Of a stretch of DNA of 64,000 bases, positions 1-12,684 are shown piece after piece. The position numbers were made by a program, and so were the translations under genes. The notes under the pieces are model-generated. The model had not been told where the DNA came from, searched no databases, and was given only the letters and a program-made list of their open reading frames with translations. Source of the stretch: Chiua virens (taxonomy: Eukaryota > Basidiomycota > Agaricomycetes > Boletales > Boletaceae). Position 1 is the stretch's first letter. Each line of letters begins with the position of its first letter. The stretch covers positions 2,108,001 to 2,172,000 of the forward strand of contig JAHNUO010000003.1 of assembly GCA_019787685.1 (NCBI GenBank). The letters are read 5' to 3'.

Positions 1-1364
1 ACGCAAGCCAATCTAGAATATACGGGACGTTGAGCTGCGTTCCAAACGCAAAGCACATGGGAGGGTGACGCACAGCTGACGAAAATCTGGGTGTTCGCAG
101 GATCAGCTTTCATAGCACATACTAGTGACCCTTGGACGTACACCAGCCGTAATAGAGAGTTGTTGCAAGGCGACCAACGATCCCCGAATATTTGCGATGG
201 AAATCTCGGCCAGATACATGGGGACGACGTGCGTCAACGCACCCACCGCCAGACCAGCAACGACACGACCACCAAAGAGGTAGTCTGAGAAATGTCCATC
301 TTCAGTAAATCTGTGCGGAATTACGATCTACAAACGTCACCTTGAGAGGTAGGCCCCCGTTTGCAAGTCCAGTTCCCACTAGAAACAGCACCACATTACA
401 CATGATGCTCCGTTTCCGTCCAATCTGCAACGTCCACCAGTGAGCAGGCGTCCCTCCAAAATTAAGCAAGGAAACCGACCTTGTCACAAACGGGACCATT
501 GACGAGCGACCCAACCCAAGCAGCTACACGATACAGGTTAGATACCACGTCCTTTGGGACGCTCGCGCGTTCGAGAAACGACTTACCCAACAGCAATGTC
601 GAGACAAACCATCCCTTCAAAGTCGAGGTTGAGATACAGAGTCCAATCAGCTCCAGGTCCCTGCAAACACACCGACGCTGGCGACGTGCAAGGCCACTCA
701 CCTTGAGGTTCGCGTCCATGTATACATCCGGAAACGCAGCGCCAAACGATTCCATTGCAAGGACATTGCTCACGACGCCCTAAAGGGACGAAAATGAGTT
801 CCATGGATGCCCGACGAAAGGCGGCTTTCCCAGCAGTTCGATACCTGGTCGTACCCAAAGAGCTGTAAAAAAAAACGAAAAACACCAGTCAATATGCCAC
901 CAACGCCGCTAGCACGTGCGACCACTGACGAAACCACCCAAGGTCGCAAAGCACGTTATACCCAACCTGTACGCGTCAGCACCGCGGCATAAGAGATCGA
1001 AAACACCCGGATGGAAATAAATGAGCGGTCTTACACGAGCTTATTCTCAAACAACCCCCGAAACCCCACCCGACCGTCTGTCCTCGGCAAGATTGAGCTG
1101 ACGATCGATATGGTCGTCCCACTCGCTTGAGCCTTGGACGTGTTTCAAAACCGCAAGCTGCTCTGGACCTTCAGAACCCATGACAACGTTGGCGTCAGCG
1201 TCAGCGTCACAGTCGGCGCCTTCAAGTTCCCAGTCGTTTGCAGCGCCCAACAATGGGCTCAGAGAAGAGACGGATGAACGGTGAGGGTGGTATGCCTCTC
1301 CCCGGTAGGATTCCATCCATGGTGCATTTATACTCGTTGGATGCGAAGAGGTGCTTTGTGCCAT
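1..1364 (-). CDS. MFS sugar transporter, N-terminal half (runs off the left edge)
   Basis: Proton-coupled hexose-type permease of the plasma membrane, major facilitator superfamily. Reading the minus strand, short exons give the sugar-porter landmarks in order: a loop ending GLFENKLV (about 1033-1085), LGITCFATLGGF, LFGYDQ (about 850-868), then GVVSNVLAMESF and FPDVYMDANLK, KGWFVSTLLLG, SLVNGPVCDKVG, GRKRSIMCNVVLFLVGTGL, and GRVVAGLAVGALTHVVPMYL followed by AEISIANIRG. The D-K-x-G-R-K loop and the PMYLAEI motif are the usual MFS sugar-porter signatures. At least six short introns are needed; several exons end at clear GT donors. The start at 1364 (MAQSTSSHPT) is the longest upstream reading, but the join into GLFENKLV needs a frame change, so the first exon is uncertain. 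The C-terminal six helices lie outside the window. Confidence 0.8.
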
Positions 1365-2217
1365 GATGCAATCTCACTGGCTGAACTGGAAACGTGACTT
1401 GTATATGATCACGCGATGAGCGGGGCGTTTCATTTATAATTGGTACTGCGCCAAGAAACCGCGGAACGTTGAATGGCAGGCACATAAATCAACGCCCATA
1501 TCCAAACGTATCCTAAGCCGTGCTGCCAAAGCACCCTGAAACTCGACGCGAGACCAAGATCTCAGCTAAATAGCGGTTTTTAGAATTATGCGGAGAACGT
1601 CGGAAACAGCTGAGAGGCCTGGGACCCAAGAATACCTAGATCGTAGCGAGCAAACCAGAGTGAAAGAACTTGAATTCACTCTCAGGGATTAACTACATCA
1701 GGGTTCTTACAACTATGCTCGTAGATCGTGACAAGGATGGCTACAAGCTTACAGATAAGACAACAAGAAATACGAGAAGATTGATTTACAGCATCACAAT
1801 CTTTTATCAATGCCGAGCAGCCTGAGTGAACAGCACTGTCGTCAAGATGGATGATGTTGTAAAAAAGGCTCTTCGGGCCGAGGAGATGGCAGATGGTCGG
1901 ATGGAGGAACCACATGCATACAGGACTGGATCCAGAATTCAAATATTCAGGCCTTGAGGTCAGGCGACAGTCACGGGGTCCTCTCAGGAGAACTTGCTCA
2001 AGTCGACGCATCTTTTCGCATAATTATAAAAACCGCTGTAAATCGAGCAGTGAAGATACACGCTATTTCGAGATCTATAAAACGCAACATAGATGGCGAA
2101 GCGTCCCGGCACGATAATCGGACGGCGAGGTCATTCTATGGAGATAGATAACACTACTTTTCTTCACCTCGTTACCTGTCGACTAGGTCGTAAAAACCAA
2201 CGATCAGGATCAATGCT
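1365..2217. other. intergenic, 5' of the transporter and 3' of MDM31
   Basis: No conserved protein motif, RNA gene or repeat was recognised. It should hold the transporter promoter and the MDM31 3' end. The ORFs of 60-110 codons on both strands here overlap one another and show no family motifs. Confidence 0.5.
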
Positions 2218-4698
2218 CTATGGATTTAAAAGAAGGAGAGGATCATACGGGATCCCGTCTACGTAGTAGACCTCTCTCAACCGGGAGGCCATAGGGTCAA
2301 CAATGTTGCGGAGCGTGGAGAGGATCGCGCTGGCGGTCATTTGTAAGACTCCATACTCCGACCACTTTTACTCGTCGATTCATGTTGGCCTGCGAAACGT
2401 GGTATGCAAGGGCATCATACACCTGTGGTAACGGTGTCAATTCTGCAAAAGGATCATCTAAACAAGACCAAAAACCTTGAGTGAGATTTCGTCCATCAAG
2501 CCAGCTACGGACAGTCCAGGATGAATCACTTTAACAGCATGAAATTGATTACAACTCACTCTCCCACATCTATAGAGGAAAATCAACGTACGTCGATCTC
2601 GAACAGACGAGGGTACTTACAGTCCAAGCGCCATCAAAATCATCCACCGCTTTGACTACTCTACAATGGATGGGCACAAGGGTATGATGTGCACTGCGGA
2701 GCCAATGCATTAGCACATCATCACACAAGCATCGATTCAACTAGCTCACTTCATGAATGCTACGATGGGTCGAATCAGAGCATTGTTGACGGAGGACAGG
2801 TTTGGGGCAAAAAGAGGCACGACAGCCTTGAGGTCCCGGAAACGGAGGTCGATATCGATGACGACCCTTGGTCTGTCGGATTCAGCTTCACCCACATCAA
2901 TAGAGGGTGCGATCAAAGGTGGCTTTGCAAGCTCCTTCTGACCGGGAATACGATCCAGTGCTGAGGCTGCCGTCGATATGGCGTCTGCCAACTCTCCGAG
3001 AAGAGCGTTGAAAGGGTACTCGTCCTCTGTTTCGCGAGGGAACTTGATGTCAAGAACGGCGTCGACCTTGCCGGATGTAAGCCAAGAGAGTGGACCAGTG
3101 GGGTCGGTGGTCGAGTTTTGCATGTGATCAATATTTACGCCATCAATGCGAAACCTGGTCTATTATGACCTCGTAACTATCCTCAACATCAAAGGTGGAC
3201 ATGCTCACCATCCTTGCCCACTTTCCATCTTGAGTGTCCTGTTCCGTTGTTCGCCCAATACTCTGAGGCTTGTGCAAACTGAACAGACAGTTATCAAACT
3301 GTCCTACGACGTTCTCTGCGCGCAAGAAATCATAAAATAACCATTGCTTGCGCAGATTCCCAATGTCTGCACGGAAGATGGAAACGTTGTAGGGGCGGAA
3401 GTTGCCTGGCTGATACACCGTCACCAGTACATCTTCCAGCTGGAGCGAGTGTAATTCGAAGTCGCCAGGCTGTGCCACGCCCCGAAACGCGGCAGGATCC
3501 AAGGGATTCTCTGGATCCCAGAAAACAGACCGTCTATCTGAAATACAACCATTTTGAGGGGAAGCGGCCAACATGTCTAGACCAAGAGCGAACTGACCCA
3601 AAACACCGCGAACACCCTTGACAACAGCATCCTCGACGAGGCCCTTGCCATCTAACCAGCGCTTCAGAGAAAGGGTGACCTCGATGGTGTCGAAGTTTAA
3701 ATCAAACATGGAGTAATTGACGTCATCGTCGGCATGACTTGGTGCGACGTCGTCATCTTCTTCGCCAGAGTAGTTGTATGCTGGGTGGTTGCTCACGTCG
3801 TAGGCCAAGGCAGCCCTGTGTCCGAGGGGGTTCTTTTTCTTTTTGATGGAATCACCTTGTGGTCGACGGGATACGTAGACATTCTTGAACGAGATACGGG
3901 AGTCCTTCCACTTGGGGACAATGGCGGACTCGAAAATAACTGTGACGCCAGTTTCGCTGGTCAGATGATTACTGATAGCTTTTGCAACGTATTCTAAGGG
4001 GGGATGATCAATATCTATGATGACGCCAAGGAAGATGCACTAACCCTGTAGTCTCAAACTGTTGGCAGTCGCAAACACGACCTGAAAAGAATGTGGTCCT
4101 TTGGAACGACATGAACTTAGTACAAGTGCGCAGACCACGGCACCTACGTTCCAACCAAAATCCAGAGAGTCTGGCTCATGAGGAACCAAGTGACAAATGC
4201 AGATATATCATCTGCGTTGAATTTACGGAACGACCTGATGGTGAACCACTTGAAACGTATACGGAGACGCTGCCAAAAGCCATTCGCGACCTTGAGAAAG
4301 TCGTCTCTAGTGGGACGGTGTAAATGAGAGAGGGAAAGGGCTAAGCGACGATATAGACGAGGATAGTCTTCTAGATTTAAAGGTGGTAAATGAGAGGGTG
4401 GTTCAGGGTGTTTTTGGTTGACGGTGAGAGGAGATTCTGGACGAGTAGGAGTAGGTTTTTGGGAATGATTGAATCGAAGGGTGATATTGCCATTGCGGGG
4501 CAGAAGGTTCGTACGGGCATTGATCCGGGCGGGTTGTTGTGCAGAGACAAGCTGACGAATGAAAAAGAGACGGATTGTACTGTACCGGTCGAGTGTTGGA
4601 CGTAAAATTCCGCGGGTGGAATGTCGAAGGCGACTCTTGAACATGTCCCTCCTCAAAAACCCAAAAATACATTGACCGAGCTTCATTAGCACATTCAC
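2218..4698 (-). CDS. MDM31: Mdm31-type mitochondrial distribution and morphology protein
   Basis: Mdm31/Mdm32 proteins sit in the mitochondrial inner membrane and are needed for mitochondrial shape, nucleoid organisation and inheritance. The N-terminal exon (4698 to about 4130) starts with an Arg/Ser-rich presequence; the Met at 4644 (MFKSRLRHS) is an equally good start. It contains the family hallmark RIRFKWFTIRSFRKFNADD followed by ISAF and a hydrophobic segment ending WILVGT. Later exons give VVFATANSLRLQ, EYVAKAISNHLTSETGV, VYVSRRPQGDS, RRSVFWDPENPLDP, WLFYDFLRAENVVGQFDNCL, FSLHKPQS, RIDGVNIDHMQ, LSWLTSGKVDAVLDIKFPRE, TLVPIHCRVVKAVDDFDGAW and YHVSQANMNRR. The last stretch, TASAILSTLRNIVDPMASRL to a stop at 2218, is conserved but in a different frame from VKVVGVWSL just before it: the sequence near 2341 has one base too many. 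Family membership is clear; exact splice sites in the last 400 bp are not. Confidence 0.9.
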
Positions 4699-4845
4699 AC
4701 GTATTACTAACCATGTTCACTTGCATCGATTAAATACGTGAGCTCTAGTGTTTGTTACATCGTCATTGTTCCATATACGTTGTGCGATATGCAATGCAAG
4801 AAAGAGAGCAGCAATTGAAGATAAAAAGAATGACGCGGTATGGCA

Positions 4846-7376
4846 TCAATCCAACGACCCCCCAGCAACCACCGTCCCCTTGGTATACAACCCGTGGATA
4901 GTCTCCAGTTCCGACTTGAGCGACTTGTGTTCCCTGCTCAGCTTGAGCAAATCGTCCGGATCCATCACGTCCACCTCAGCCTCCGAATCCCCGTTCAACA
5001 GGGCCTCAATCTTGCGCTTTTGCGCAACGACTTTGCTATATGTCCCCAGATAATCCGAATAGTGCGATTGGTATAGCGTGCGCAGGGCAGCATGGTCCGT
5101 CGCCGGTGGATACGAGGTCCGTGTCGGCCGGTGATGACGCTGTACCCTTTCAGGCATCGGTTGGTCCGACGAGTTCGACCGATCAGAAACGGAGGGGGGC
5201 GATTGGTTACGCTTTCGAGGTTGCGGGATCTCACCTTCGTCCTCAGAGGAAGTGTAGATGGGCGATCGTCGGCGTGGCTTTCGTGTTGGCGTTCGCCTTG
5301 GATGGCCGCTCGGTCCTGTGTATCGAACCAGCGGCTGATGTCGTTGCCCGATTTGAAAGCGATGTCTGTGGCGAAGAGGGCTCTTTCCTTATTTTGAGGC
5401 GGGGGTCGAGCGAGGGCTCGTACACCGACTTTTTGGGTAACTCTCCATCCCGTGCTTTTGAAGAGGAAGAAGCCACAGATGCACCGTCATCGAGCTTCCG
5501 ACGCTTCGGCACGGGCGTTTTGAGGGTTGCATCGTCCAGTAGTTCTTCCGCATCTTGCGTCACCACTTTCCGTTTGGGTACACTGGCCGCTTTCTCTTTC
5601 GCGATCCGCTCTTTCTCCCTCTGACGTTTCTCAAATTCCATCTCTTCTCGCTCCCGCTCTTTCTCCCTCTGTTTCTCTCGTTCCAAAGCCTCCCGCTCCT
5701 TCTGCTTCGCTTTTTCGCGCTTCTCCATTTCCATCATCCGTTCGCGTTCCTGCTCTCTTTCGCGTTCCTCCCGTTGCTTCTCCTTTTCCCTCTGTCGTTT
5801 CTCGCGTTCGTGTTCTCTTTGACGCTCGTAGTCTCTCTCCCGCTCTCGATCCGACTCGTCCTCCCTTTTTGCGGGTTTGGGTGGTATGGACGGCATTGTT
5901 TTTCTAGCATGTGACCCGCCTGGCGGAGGAGCAGTAGGAGAAGGCTTAGTGGGCAAAGAAGCAGGCTGGGACAGTTTTTGGGCTGCACGCGTGTCCACAG
6001 GCGTCCCCGATCTCTCCCCTGATCCCATAGACGGTTGGGGTGATTTCTTTGCTTGATATCCTGAGCCTGGGAAGCGTCGTGCTACAACGGCTTTCGCACT
6101 GCTACCACCTTCCGAGGGCGACATCGGACGATCTGCCTCTGCCCGTTTGACGGTATTCACACGGGGAGTGACGACTTTTGCGCTCTCATCCTTCATCTGT
6201 ATCTCACCTTTGGTGCGAGGTACATCCTGCTTGGATTTCGACTTGGCGTCCTTGGTGGTGATCGCTGAGCGCTTCATTTCTTGCTGAGCGCTGGTAGTAG
6301 AGGATCTGCTACTGCTACTGGTTACCATGGGTGGCGGAGCAGGAACGGATGGTGTGACGGTCGGGACGCCTCTATAGCGTACGTTGTCCCATGCGGGATC
6401 GGACTCGGGTATCTTGAGTGCTTTGAACGCAATGCGGGCCTGACGTGCCATGGTTGTGCGTTTCTGTTCGGTGAGCTTCGGCCACTCGTAAGGCCGGACT
6501 TCGGTCCACGTTTGAGGTTTAAGCGAGTACGGACGATTGGACTTGTCGCCTTTCTTTGCTGGTGATTGCTCGGCAATCTTGGAGTGGAGGGTCAGAGAGT
6601 GGCCAGGGAAGGGGGCTGCAAAGACTCACATCGTCGAGAAGGGTAAGCAAGTCCTCTCGTGCTGAATCGGCTATACTTGCGCCACCGACCATTTTGACTG
6701 CATCTGCAGCAAGACGCGGTGATATGGCGAGACAATGAACGAGGCGACGTCGTACGTCTGCATTTGCTTTTGAGGATGATGGTAGGGGAGATGCCTTGTG
6801 TGAAGGGACAGAGGAAGAGGCGGGACCGGAGCTGATCGGAAGCAGGAGTCTTCTTGACGACACTACCGGGACCAAGCAACTTGCGTTTGTGATGCTTTAC
6901 GGTAGGTGGGATGGGAGGGTGCTCGAGAAGGATGGCCTGACGTTCCAAGTGTTGCTGCTTTGCAACCAACGTTTGCTGGCGAACCTTGCCGGTGGCTTTA
7001 TCGCCGAGCTGGCGTTCGACCATGAACTTGCCAATGACATTGGCGCAGAGCTTGAGTGGCGCCATAGGTTTGGCGGCCGACGCGGCCCGGATGTATAGTT
7101 CATGGGGAGAACTCTCCTTCTGTGGACGCATTGGAAAGAAGGCGTCTCCGATGTAGATGCCCTGGGATGGGATTGGAGTGTACTCGGAGGAGACATGAAA
7201 AGAAGCTCACTGGAACATCACTAAAGTCGAAGGAGAGAGGTGGATGGTGTGGAAATGCCTCGAGAGCGTCGAGAGTCTCTGCAGACATGCGCACGATCAT
7301 GGCATGCTTTACTTTCGACTGGACCGCATTCAAGTTTACCTGGAGGGAGAGGGGAGCACTGTTGGGAAGAGGCATG
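4846..7376 (-). CDS. ELL: RNA polymerase II elongation factor ELL-like protein
   Basis: ELL family proteins suppress transient pausing of RNA polymerase II. The start at 7376 (MPLPNSAPLSLQVNLN) opens the ELL N-terminal domain (IVRMSAETLDALEAFP, then GDAFFPM). It continues through VRRRLVHCLAISPR to REDLLTLLDD, and KGDKSNRPYSLKPQTWTEVR to YEWPKL. The middle (about 6200-5250) is low complexity: Ser/Pro/Lys-rich, then a long Arg/Glu charged helix of REREK-type repeats. The C-terminus (5157-4846) is the occludin/ELL homology domain, with YLGTYSKVVAQKRKIEALL and LKSELETIHGLYTKG. The middle frame ends at about 5243, while the C-terminal frame reads upstream as RRSPIYTSSEDEGEIPQ; no GT..AG pair bridges them neatly, so a one-base frame break near 5250-5330 is likely. 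The gene is divergent from the LIM-RhoGAP gene, sharing a 575-bp upstream region. Confidence 0.85.
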
Positions 7377-7951
7377 GTAGTTGGTAAGAAAAGAAAGATC
7401 ACAGCCACACAGATGAGAGATTTAATAGATTTATTCAAAATAATTTACTACATTATACACCCAAAAGGATGAGGTGTCCAAAAATTGCTGAGAGCCAAAG
7501 CTGACAGACGTGTTCGGATGTGTAATTTGCAATCAGCAAAAGACTGTGCCTCGGTAAAGACCTCACTGGCGACAGTACATGCCCGAGCACAAGAGATAGG
7601 AGATCACGTTTGTTTGTCGCCTGTTTATATACCCGCTCAGTCAGGGCACGGACCATCTGTGGCTATGTTACGTCCAAAAGGGTACTTTGCCCGGTTGCGA
7701 TGGGATGTATGTAGTGCGGTGAGTACTGCCATGCATATGTTTCAGCTCAGATGCGGTTGCCGGATACTGTAGTTGTCCAAATTGCCTAGTCTACTTCCTA
7801 ATCGAAAATTACGTCAAATAATTATAATTCCCATTGGTTTGTTTTCCTGCTCGTCCTCAAGCTTGGTCGTGTCCTCTGATCATCTCGCCCTCTTACTCGT
7901 CCCTAGTGTCTACCCAGTTACCCTGGACGCGTCCCTGCTCACCCTCAGCTC
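7377..7951. promoter_or_regulatory. shared divergent upstream region of ELL and the LIM-RhoGAP gene
   Basis: The two genes point away from each other and are separated by 575 bp, so both promoters must lie here. The stretch just before the RhoGAP start (about 7850-7950) is rich in CT dinucleotides on the plus strand, as is common upstream of fungal starts. No TATA box in a convincing position was identified. Confidence 0.4.
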
Positions 7952-10900
7952 ATGGCAGAGCACCCTGGCACTCCTCTCGTCGACATCGAGAATAGGTTGT
8001 GTCCTGGCTGCAAGAAATCAGCCGTAAACGAGAGCGGCGGCTTGGTCGTCGCGTTCGGGTGAGTCGCGTCGAACCCCTGTCAATGACGCTAGGATTCGCC
8101 ATCTGCTTCTTCAATGACACCCCTTGCCTCATCCAGGCAATCTTTCTTCCATGTCGACTGCTTCAAATGCGCAAAGTGCAGCAACCAGGTTACCGCAGAT
8201 ACAAACCTCCTCCTCCTCTCAGATGGCTCCCCCATTTGTGCAAATTGCAGCTACAACTGCAACATCTGTCACCAGCCCATCCTCGACGAAGCCATCATGA
8301 CAGGTGACGACTCCTATCACGCCCATTGTTTCAAGTGCAAAGTTTGCCGTAATCGAATAGACGAGCTCGTCTTCGCTAAGACCAGTCATGGCATATACTG
8401 TATGAACTGCCATAATGAGCGCATGGCTAAAATTCGTCGCCATGCTCAGCGAAAGAGGGAGAAGGAAAGGGCCGCAAGCGCTAGTAATCCCAGTTCTTCC
8501 TCTTCCACCCGCGAACGTGATGCCAGGGAATTCCTCCGTGACAACCCCGTGAGTCCATATCTCCGTCACCCTCTCAATCTATATTCGTTGACCCGTCTAC
8601 CCAGATCTCGGACCGATCTCACGCCCTCCCTCCGCCTTCCTCGCTTCGCTCCAAATCCTCCGCCCCTGCCCTCCGCGACATCCCCTCCTCTCAGAGCATT
8701 CATGTATCTGTTCGTGAAGTAACGTCCTCGCACATGCGCAAACGTAGATCTGCTTCCCCCGTCGATGTCACCCCTCCCCCCACCGATGTTATCCAATCAA
8801 CAGTCACCACGCCAACCGAAAAGCAACGCGGCTCGCAATCACCCTCACCCTCATTCCAACCCTCGGAACAATCCCGGTCTTTCATGATGACAGTCGCTCC
8901 TCCTCGCGATTTCGTGCAATCGTCTAATGGTAAATCACGTCCTCCAACGCCAATAAATGGTCATCCGCAGAGTAACTCAGTCGCTTTCAGCTGGGCATTC
9001 TGCGCCAGCCAACTTGACCGCCAGCAGCTCTCTTCCTCACTCCCAACTCTGCCACCGATGGCACGTGTTCTGTCCAACGGCGGAAAAGTTATGACGACGG
9101 TGTCCGCCCCCTCAATGTGCTTTTGGCTAACAACGCGGTGAATCAGGACAAAAGGGGCGGTCTTAGTGTTCCCAGTCAAACGTCTCGCGCGGATAAACGA
9201 CGTTCAATCAACCCTGGCTTAACTCTCCAGTTTAAGACATCTTTTACCGACTCTGCGGCCCCCGAGATGATTCGCTCGCAAACCCTTCCTGTTCGCTCTG
9301 ATTCGCCTGTCGCTCCATCTCCCTCAAAAGCATACTGTGATGATCCACTCGTTCTTGATTCAAATGCTAGCTTATTACGCGGTAATTCCCCCGATTCCAT
9401 GATCTACCTTTCGCCGTCCTCCTCGCCGGCAATTCCGGAAAATGGCCGCGTAACTCCAGACTCGGCACGCGCGCGCTCGGCGTCGCATGATCCCTCTGCT
9501 TCAGCATTACGCCCAACGACTCCACTACGATCCGCCCCTCGCCCAATTGTTACTTTGGAGCGTCCACCCCGACGCTCAGATAGTCTCCACCGTGCCAACG
9601 CTTCTGACGCTCCCAATGGTCACAGTACGAATGGTCGTTTGGGGTCTACAAGAACTGTTCGCTTGGATGGTTCAAAGTCGGAGAGGTCGTCTCCCCTAGG
9701 TTGGAATGGTGATCGTAATGGAAGAATGACACCTACCTCTCCTTCGCACCGGGCGGACGTTCCTCACAGCGTCGAGAGTGGTACTGATACCGAGGCTGAG
9801 AGCTCCAGTGACAGGAAGTCAGACGACGACGTCAGCGTTCCGACGGGTCTGCCTCCCTCACTTCCTCCCAAGCGGCGCCCAAAACCTCTCAAACTTGATA
9901 TTGACCTTGATGTCTCTGCTAACTCCCAGGCGGATGGCTCTGACGAATCATCGCCGGTCGAACGTACCTCCATCGCAACATTCATCGCTCCCGCTTTGCC
10001 ACCGATACGATTTTCCATGTCTGGTACTGATTTCTCTGATTTCCTGAAATCAGTAGGTGGCATACCATCTCTCAAGTCGCTGGACGAGATTGCACAGCAA
10101 GAGGAGGCCTCGCCCAAGACTCCGACATCCATCAACACCCTTATGCCTCAAGATAATGGTGGGAGGCCGCCCATTGATGTCGCTGACGTTCTCTCTGGGA
10201 ATTCGCTCGCCAGCTCTGATTCTGTGGCGCCTTCCTCGTCGGCTGATCTCACCGAAGCTACGAAGCCCGTGCCAAGTATAACGTTTGAGTTCCCTTCTAG
10301 GGATCGTGCCGCGTCAGAGTCGCAGGCGACTCCAATCCATGGCACACCAAAGCGAGAAAGACTCGAATCCAATGCCTCTCTAAATATCCCTCCCTCGACA
10401 ACTCGAATCACCGTCACCTCTCCCAACGGAAAATCGGTCTTACCCCCTGCCACGAACGAAACGCAAGACCTTGTCGTCCGCCGCCTACAAGAAGCGCTCT
10501 CCGATGCCAACGCCAGAGGCTCGCAGCAACTCCGGTTCGAAAAGGTATTCGTTGAAACTATCCTGATCTCGTTAGAGCAAAGGTACAAGGACTATACGGA
10601 ACTCAAGGAAAAGTATGAGGGAACCAAGGTAATTCCGTCCCTACCAATGTTTGATAGGTTGACATTTTGCACAGCGAGCGAGCGAGCAGTATATAGATGG
10701 GCTTACCGTAGCGCAGAAGGAGTACGATCGCGAGCTCATAGCACGTCGCAACGCAGAGTCAGAAATCATTCGTCTGCGAGTCTTACTTTCTGGTCAAGCT
10801 GCCAAGCTGACCGCCTTGACGGGTGAAACCAGTAGACGGGAGGCGCGGCGACAACTTTCAGAGGAGCTCAATAAAAATCTTGATCGACTGGAAAGGGATC

Positions 10901-12684
10901 TTTCCAAATTGAAGGCCGAACGAGATGTTACGTTAGCAGAGGTCGAAGAGCTGTGCTCCTCAAAGAGGTATGGATTCTGGCGTTATCTGCCATCACACAC
11001 AGCAAAGCTCACTGGTACACAGTGCTTCTGGCAATGTATCTTCGGGCGATGTTTCGGCTGCCCAACTAAGTCGTTCATTAACCATGCGGCTGGACAATAT
11101 CAAGAAGCAATATCAGCGCGAACTGATACCACTCACCCAACAACGTGACACCCTCCTCAGAGAGATTGTTGAACTCAAGTCGGCGCGCGAACAGTTCCTG
11201 GAAGAGACTACAGTGCTTAACGCTAGGAACGAGGAACTGGCCCAACTCAGTGCTCAATACACTAGAAGGGTGGAGGTTGTCAGGCCCGATACACCGCCAG
11301 CGTTGGATGTTCCTGCTGTAAAAGTAGAGCCTATATTGCACGAAAAGAAGAGCACCTCGCTTGATCGCGGTCGACCCACTTTGGATCTCTCGAACCAACT
11401 ACAACCTTCGCTTAGTTCAGGTTCAAATCCAAGCACGTCTACGCTCGTCGATGATCGTGATACCAAGATGATCCGAGTAGCAAAACCCGAACATCCCGAG
11501 GGCATGTCCACCCTCAAACATGGCATATTCAAGTGGCCAGGCCACCGGATGAGGGATCAGGCGCTCACTACCTCGGATCCCAAGAGCAAGGGTATTGTTG
11601 AACATAACTTCCAGCTCGCGAGCGCCCTTCGGTTTACGCGCTGTGATCACTGTGGAGAGAAGTTATGGGGTGGTTCGCATTACCGCTGCACAAGTGAGTT
11701 GTGTTGGCGTACACTCCTTTCTTAGCGCTCAACGGTATCTTAGTATGCCACGTTAACGTTCATTTACGATGCGTGAATCAAGTCAACCTGCCGTGCTCTC
11801 AGCAACATTTGCGCCCGCGGGAAGACTTGAACGGGATTGTACAACACTGTATGTCTGCTGAAATGATGTGAATTTGCTAGTGGCTCATGCTTTGCTAGCT
11901 CCCTCGATATTTGGTCGTGATCTCATTGAGCAGGTCAGATCTGACCTGCGATGGGGCGAACGCAAGGTTCCCGTCATTGTAGAGAAATGTATAGAAGCAG
12001 TGGAGACATTGGGTGAGTCCCTTTTTCAGTCATGCGTACACATGTTGACGTGTCTACAGCACTTGACTTTGAGGGGGTTTACCGCAAGACAGGGGGCACG
12101 GGACAAACCAAAATGATCACACAACTTTTCGACCGAGGAGATTACACAGCCTTTGACCTCAGGGATACCGACCGATTCAACGACATTTGTTCAGTGACCT
12201 CTGTGCTCAAGACCTACTTCCGCTCGCTTCCAGTCCCGTTGCTGACGTTTGATCTCCACGAAGAGTTCATCGCGGCAGCCGGACTCAAAGACCCAGCGCT
12301 CAAAATGAAACACCTTCAAGAGCTTGTCAGCCGTCTTCCGCCCGAACACTATCACACGCTGCGGTACCTCGTACTTCACTTGCATCGGTAAGCATCTTGC
12401 CAAAAGCCTATAGGGTTTCTAAGCTGCAACCGGTGACGTTGACTCCGCAGCGTGCGAGAGCACAGCGACATGAATTTGATGAATGCGCGCAATTTGGGCG
12501 TTGTATTTGGACGTAAGTACCGGTCATTCGGATCGTAACATGTCTAATCCTGGTTGCTCACCCCTGTTGCTTAGCCACACTGATGTGGTCGAGAGACCCT
12601 GGATCGGAATTTAGTGACATGGCTGGGAAAGCGCTGATGGTGGAGTGGCTCGTGGAAAACGCCCCCACTATCTTCCAAATATGA
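7952..12684 (+). CDS. Rho GTPase-activating protein with two LIM, coiled-coil, C1 and RhoGAP domains
   Basis: Stimulates GTP hydrolysis by Rho/Cdc42-type GTPases controlling polarity and cell-wall synthesis. Exon 1 (7952-8058, MAEHPGTPLV) joins exon 2 at 8137 to complete the first LIM finger (CPGC ... FHVDCFKCAKC ... ICANC). The second LIM follows (CNICHQPIL ... YHAHCFKCKVC ... YCMNC). A long Ser/Pro-rich disordered region (about 8610-10500) precedes coiled coils (LEQRYKDYTELKEKYEGTK; LNKNLDRLERDLSKLKAERD; DNIKKQYQRELIPLTQQRD). A C1 zinc finger follows (HNFQLASALRFTRCDHCGEK). The RhoGAP domain spans about 11900-12684, with GVYRKTGGTGQ carrying the catalytic Arg, LRDTDRFNDICSV, SVLKTYFRSLPVPLL and MNARNLGVVFGP. 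A stop at 12682-12684 follows ENAPTIFQI. An intron of 61 nt at 8930-8990 is likely; a one-base frame break around 9035-9055 remains after it. The domain order resembles the fungal Rga/Lrg1 group. Confidence 0.92.

Noticed and set aside
5527..5914. Two overlapping plus-strand ORFs of 119-126 codons rich in Leu, Pro, Ser and Phe
   Set aside because: They are the mirror of the Arg/Glu-rich repeat of ELL on the other strand; low-complexity codons leave antisense frames open.
8219..8569. Minus-strand ORF of 116 codons opposite the LIM domains
   Set aside because: The plus strand here encodes clear LIM fingers; the antisense reading has no motif.
9404..10588. Several minus-strand ORFs of 70-146 codons
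   Set aside because: They lie opposite the Ser-rich linker of the LIM-RhoGAP gene and have no family features.
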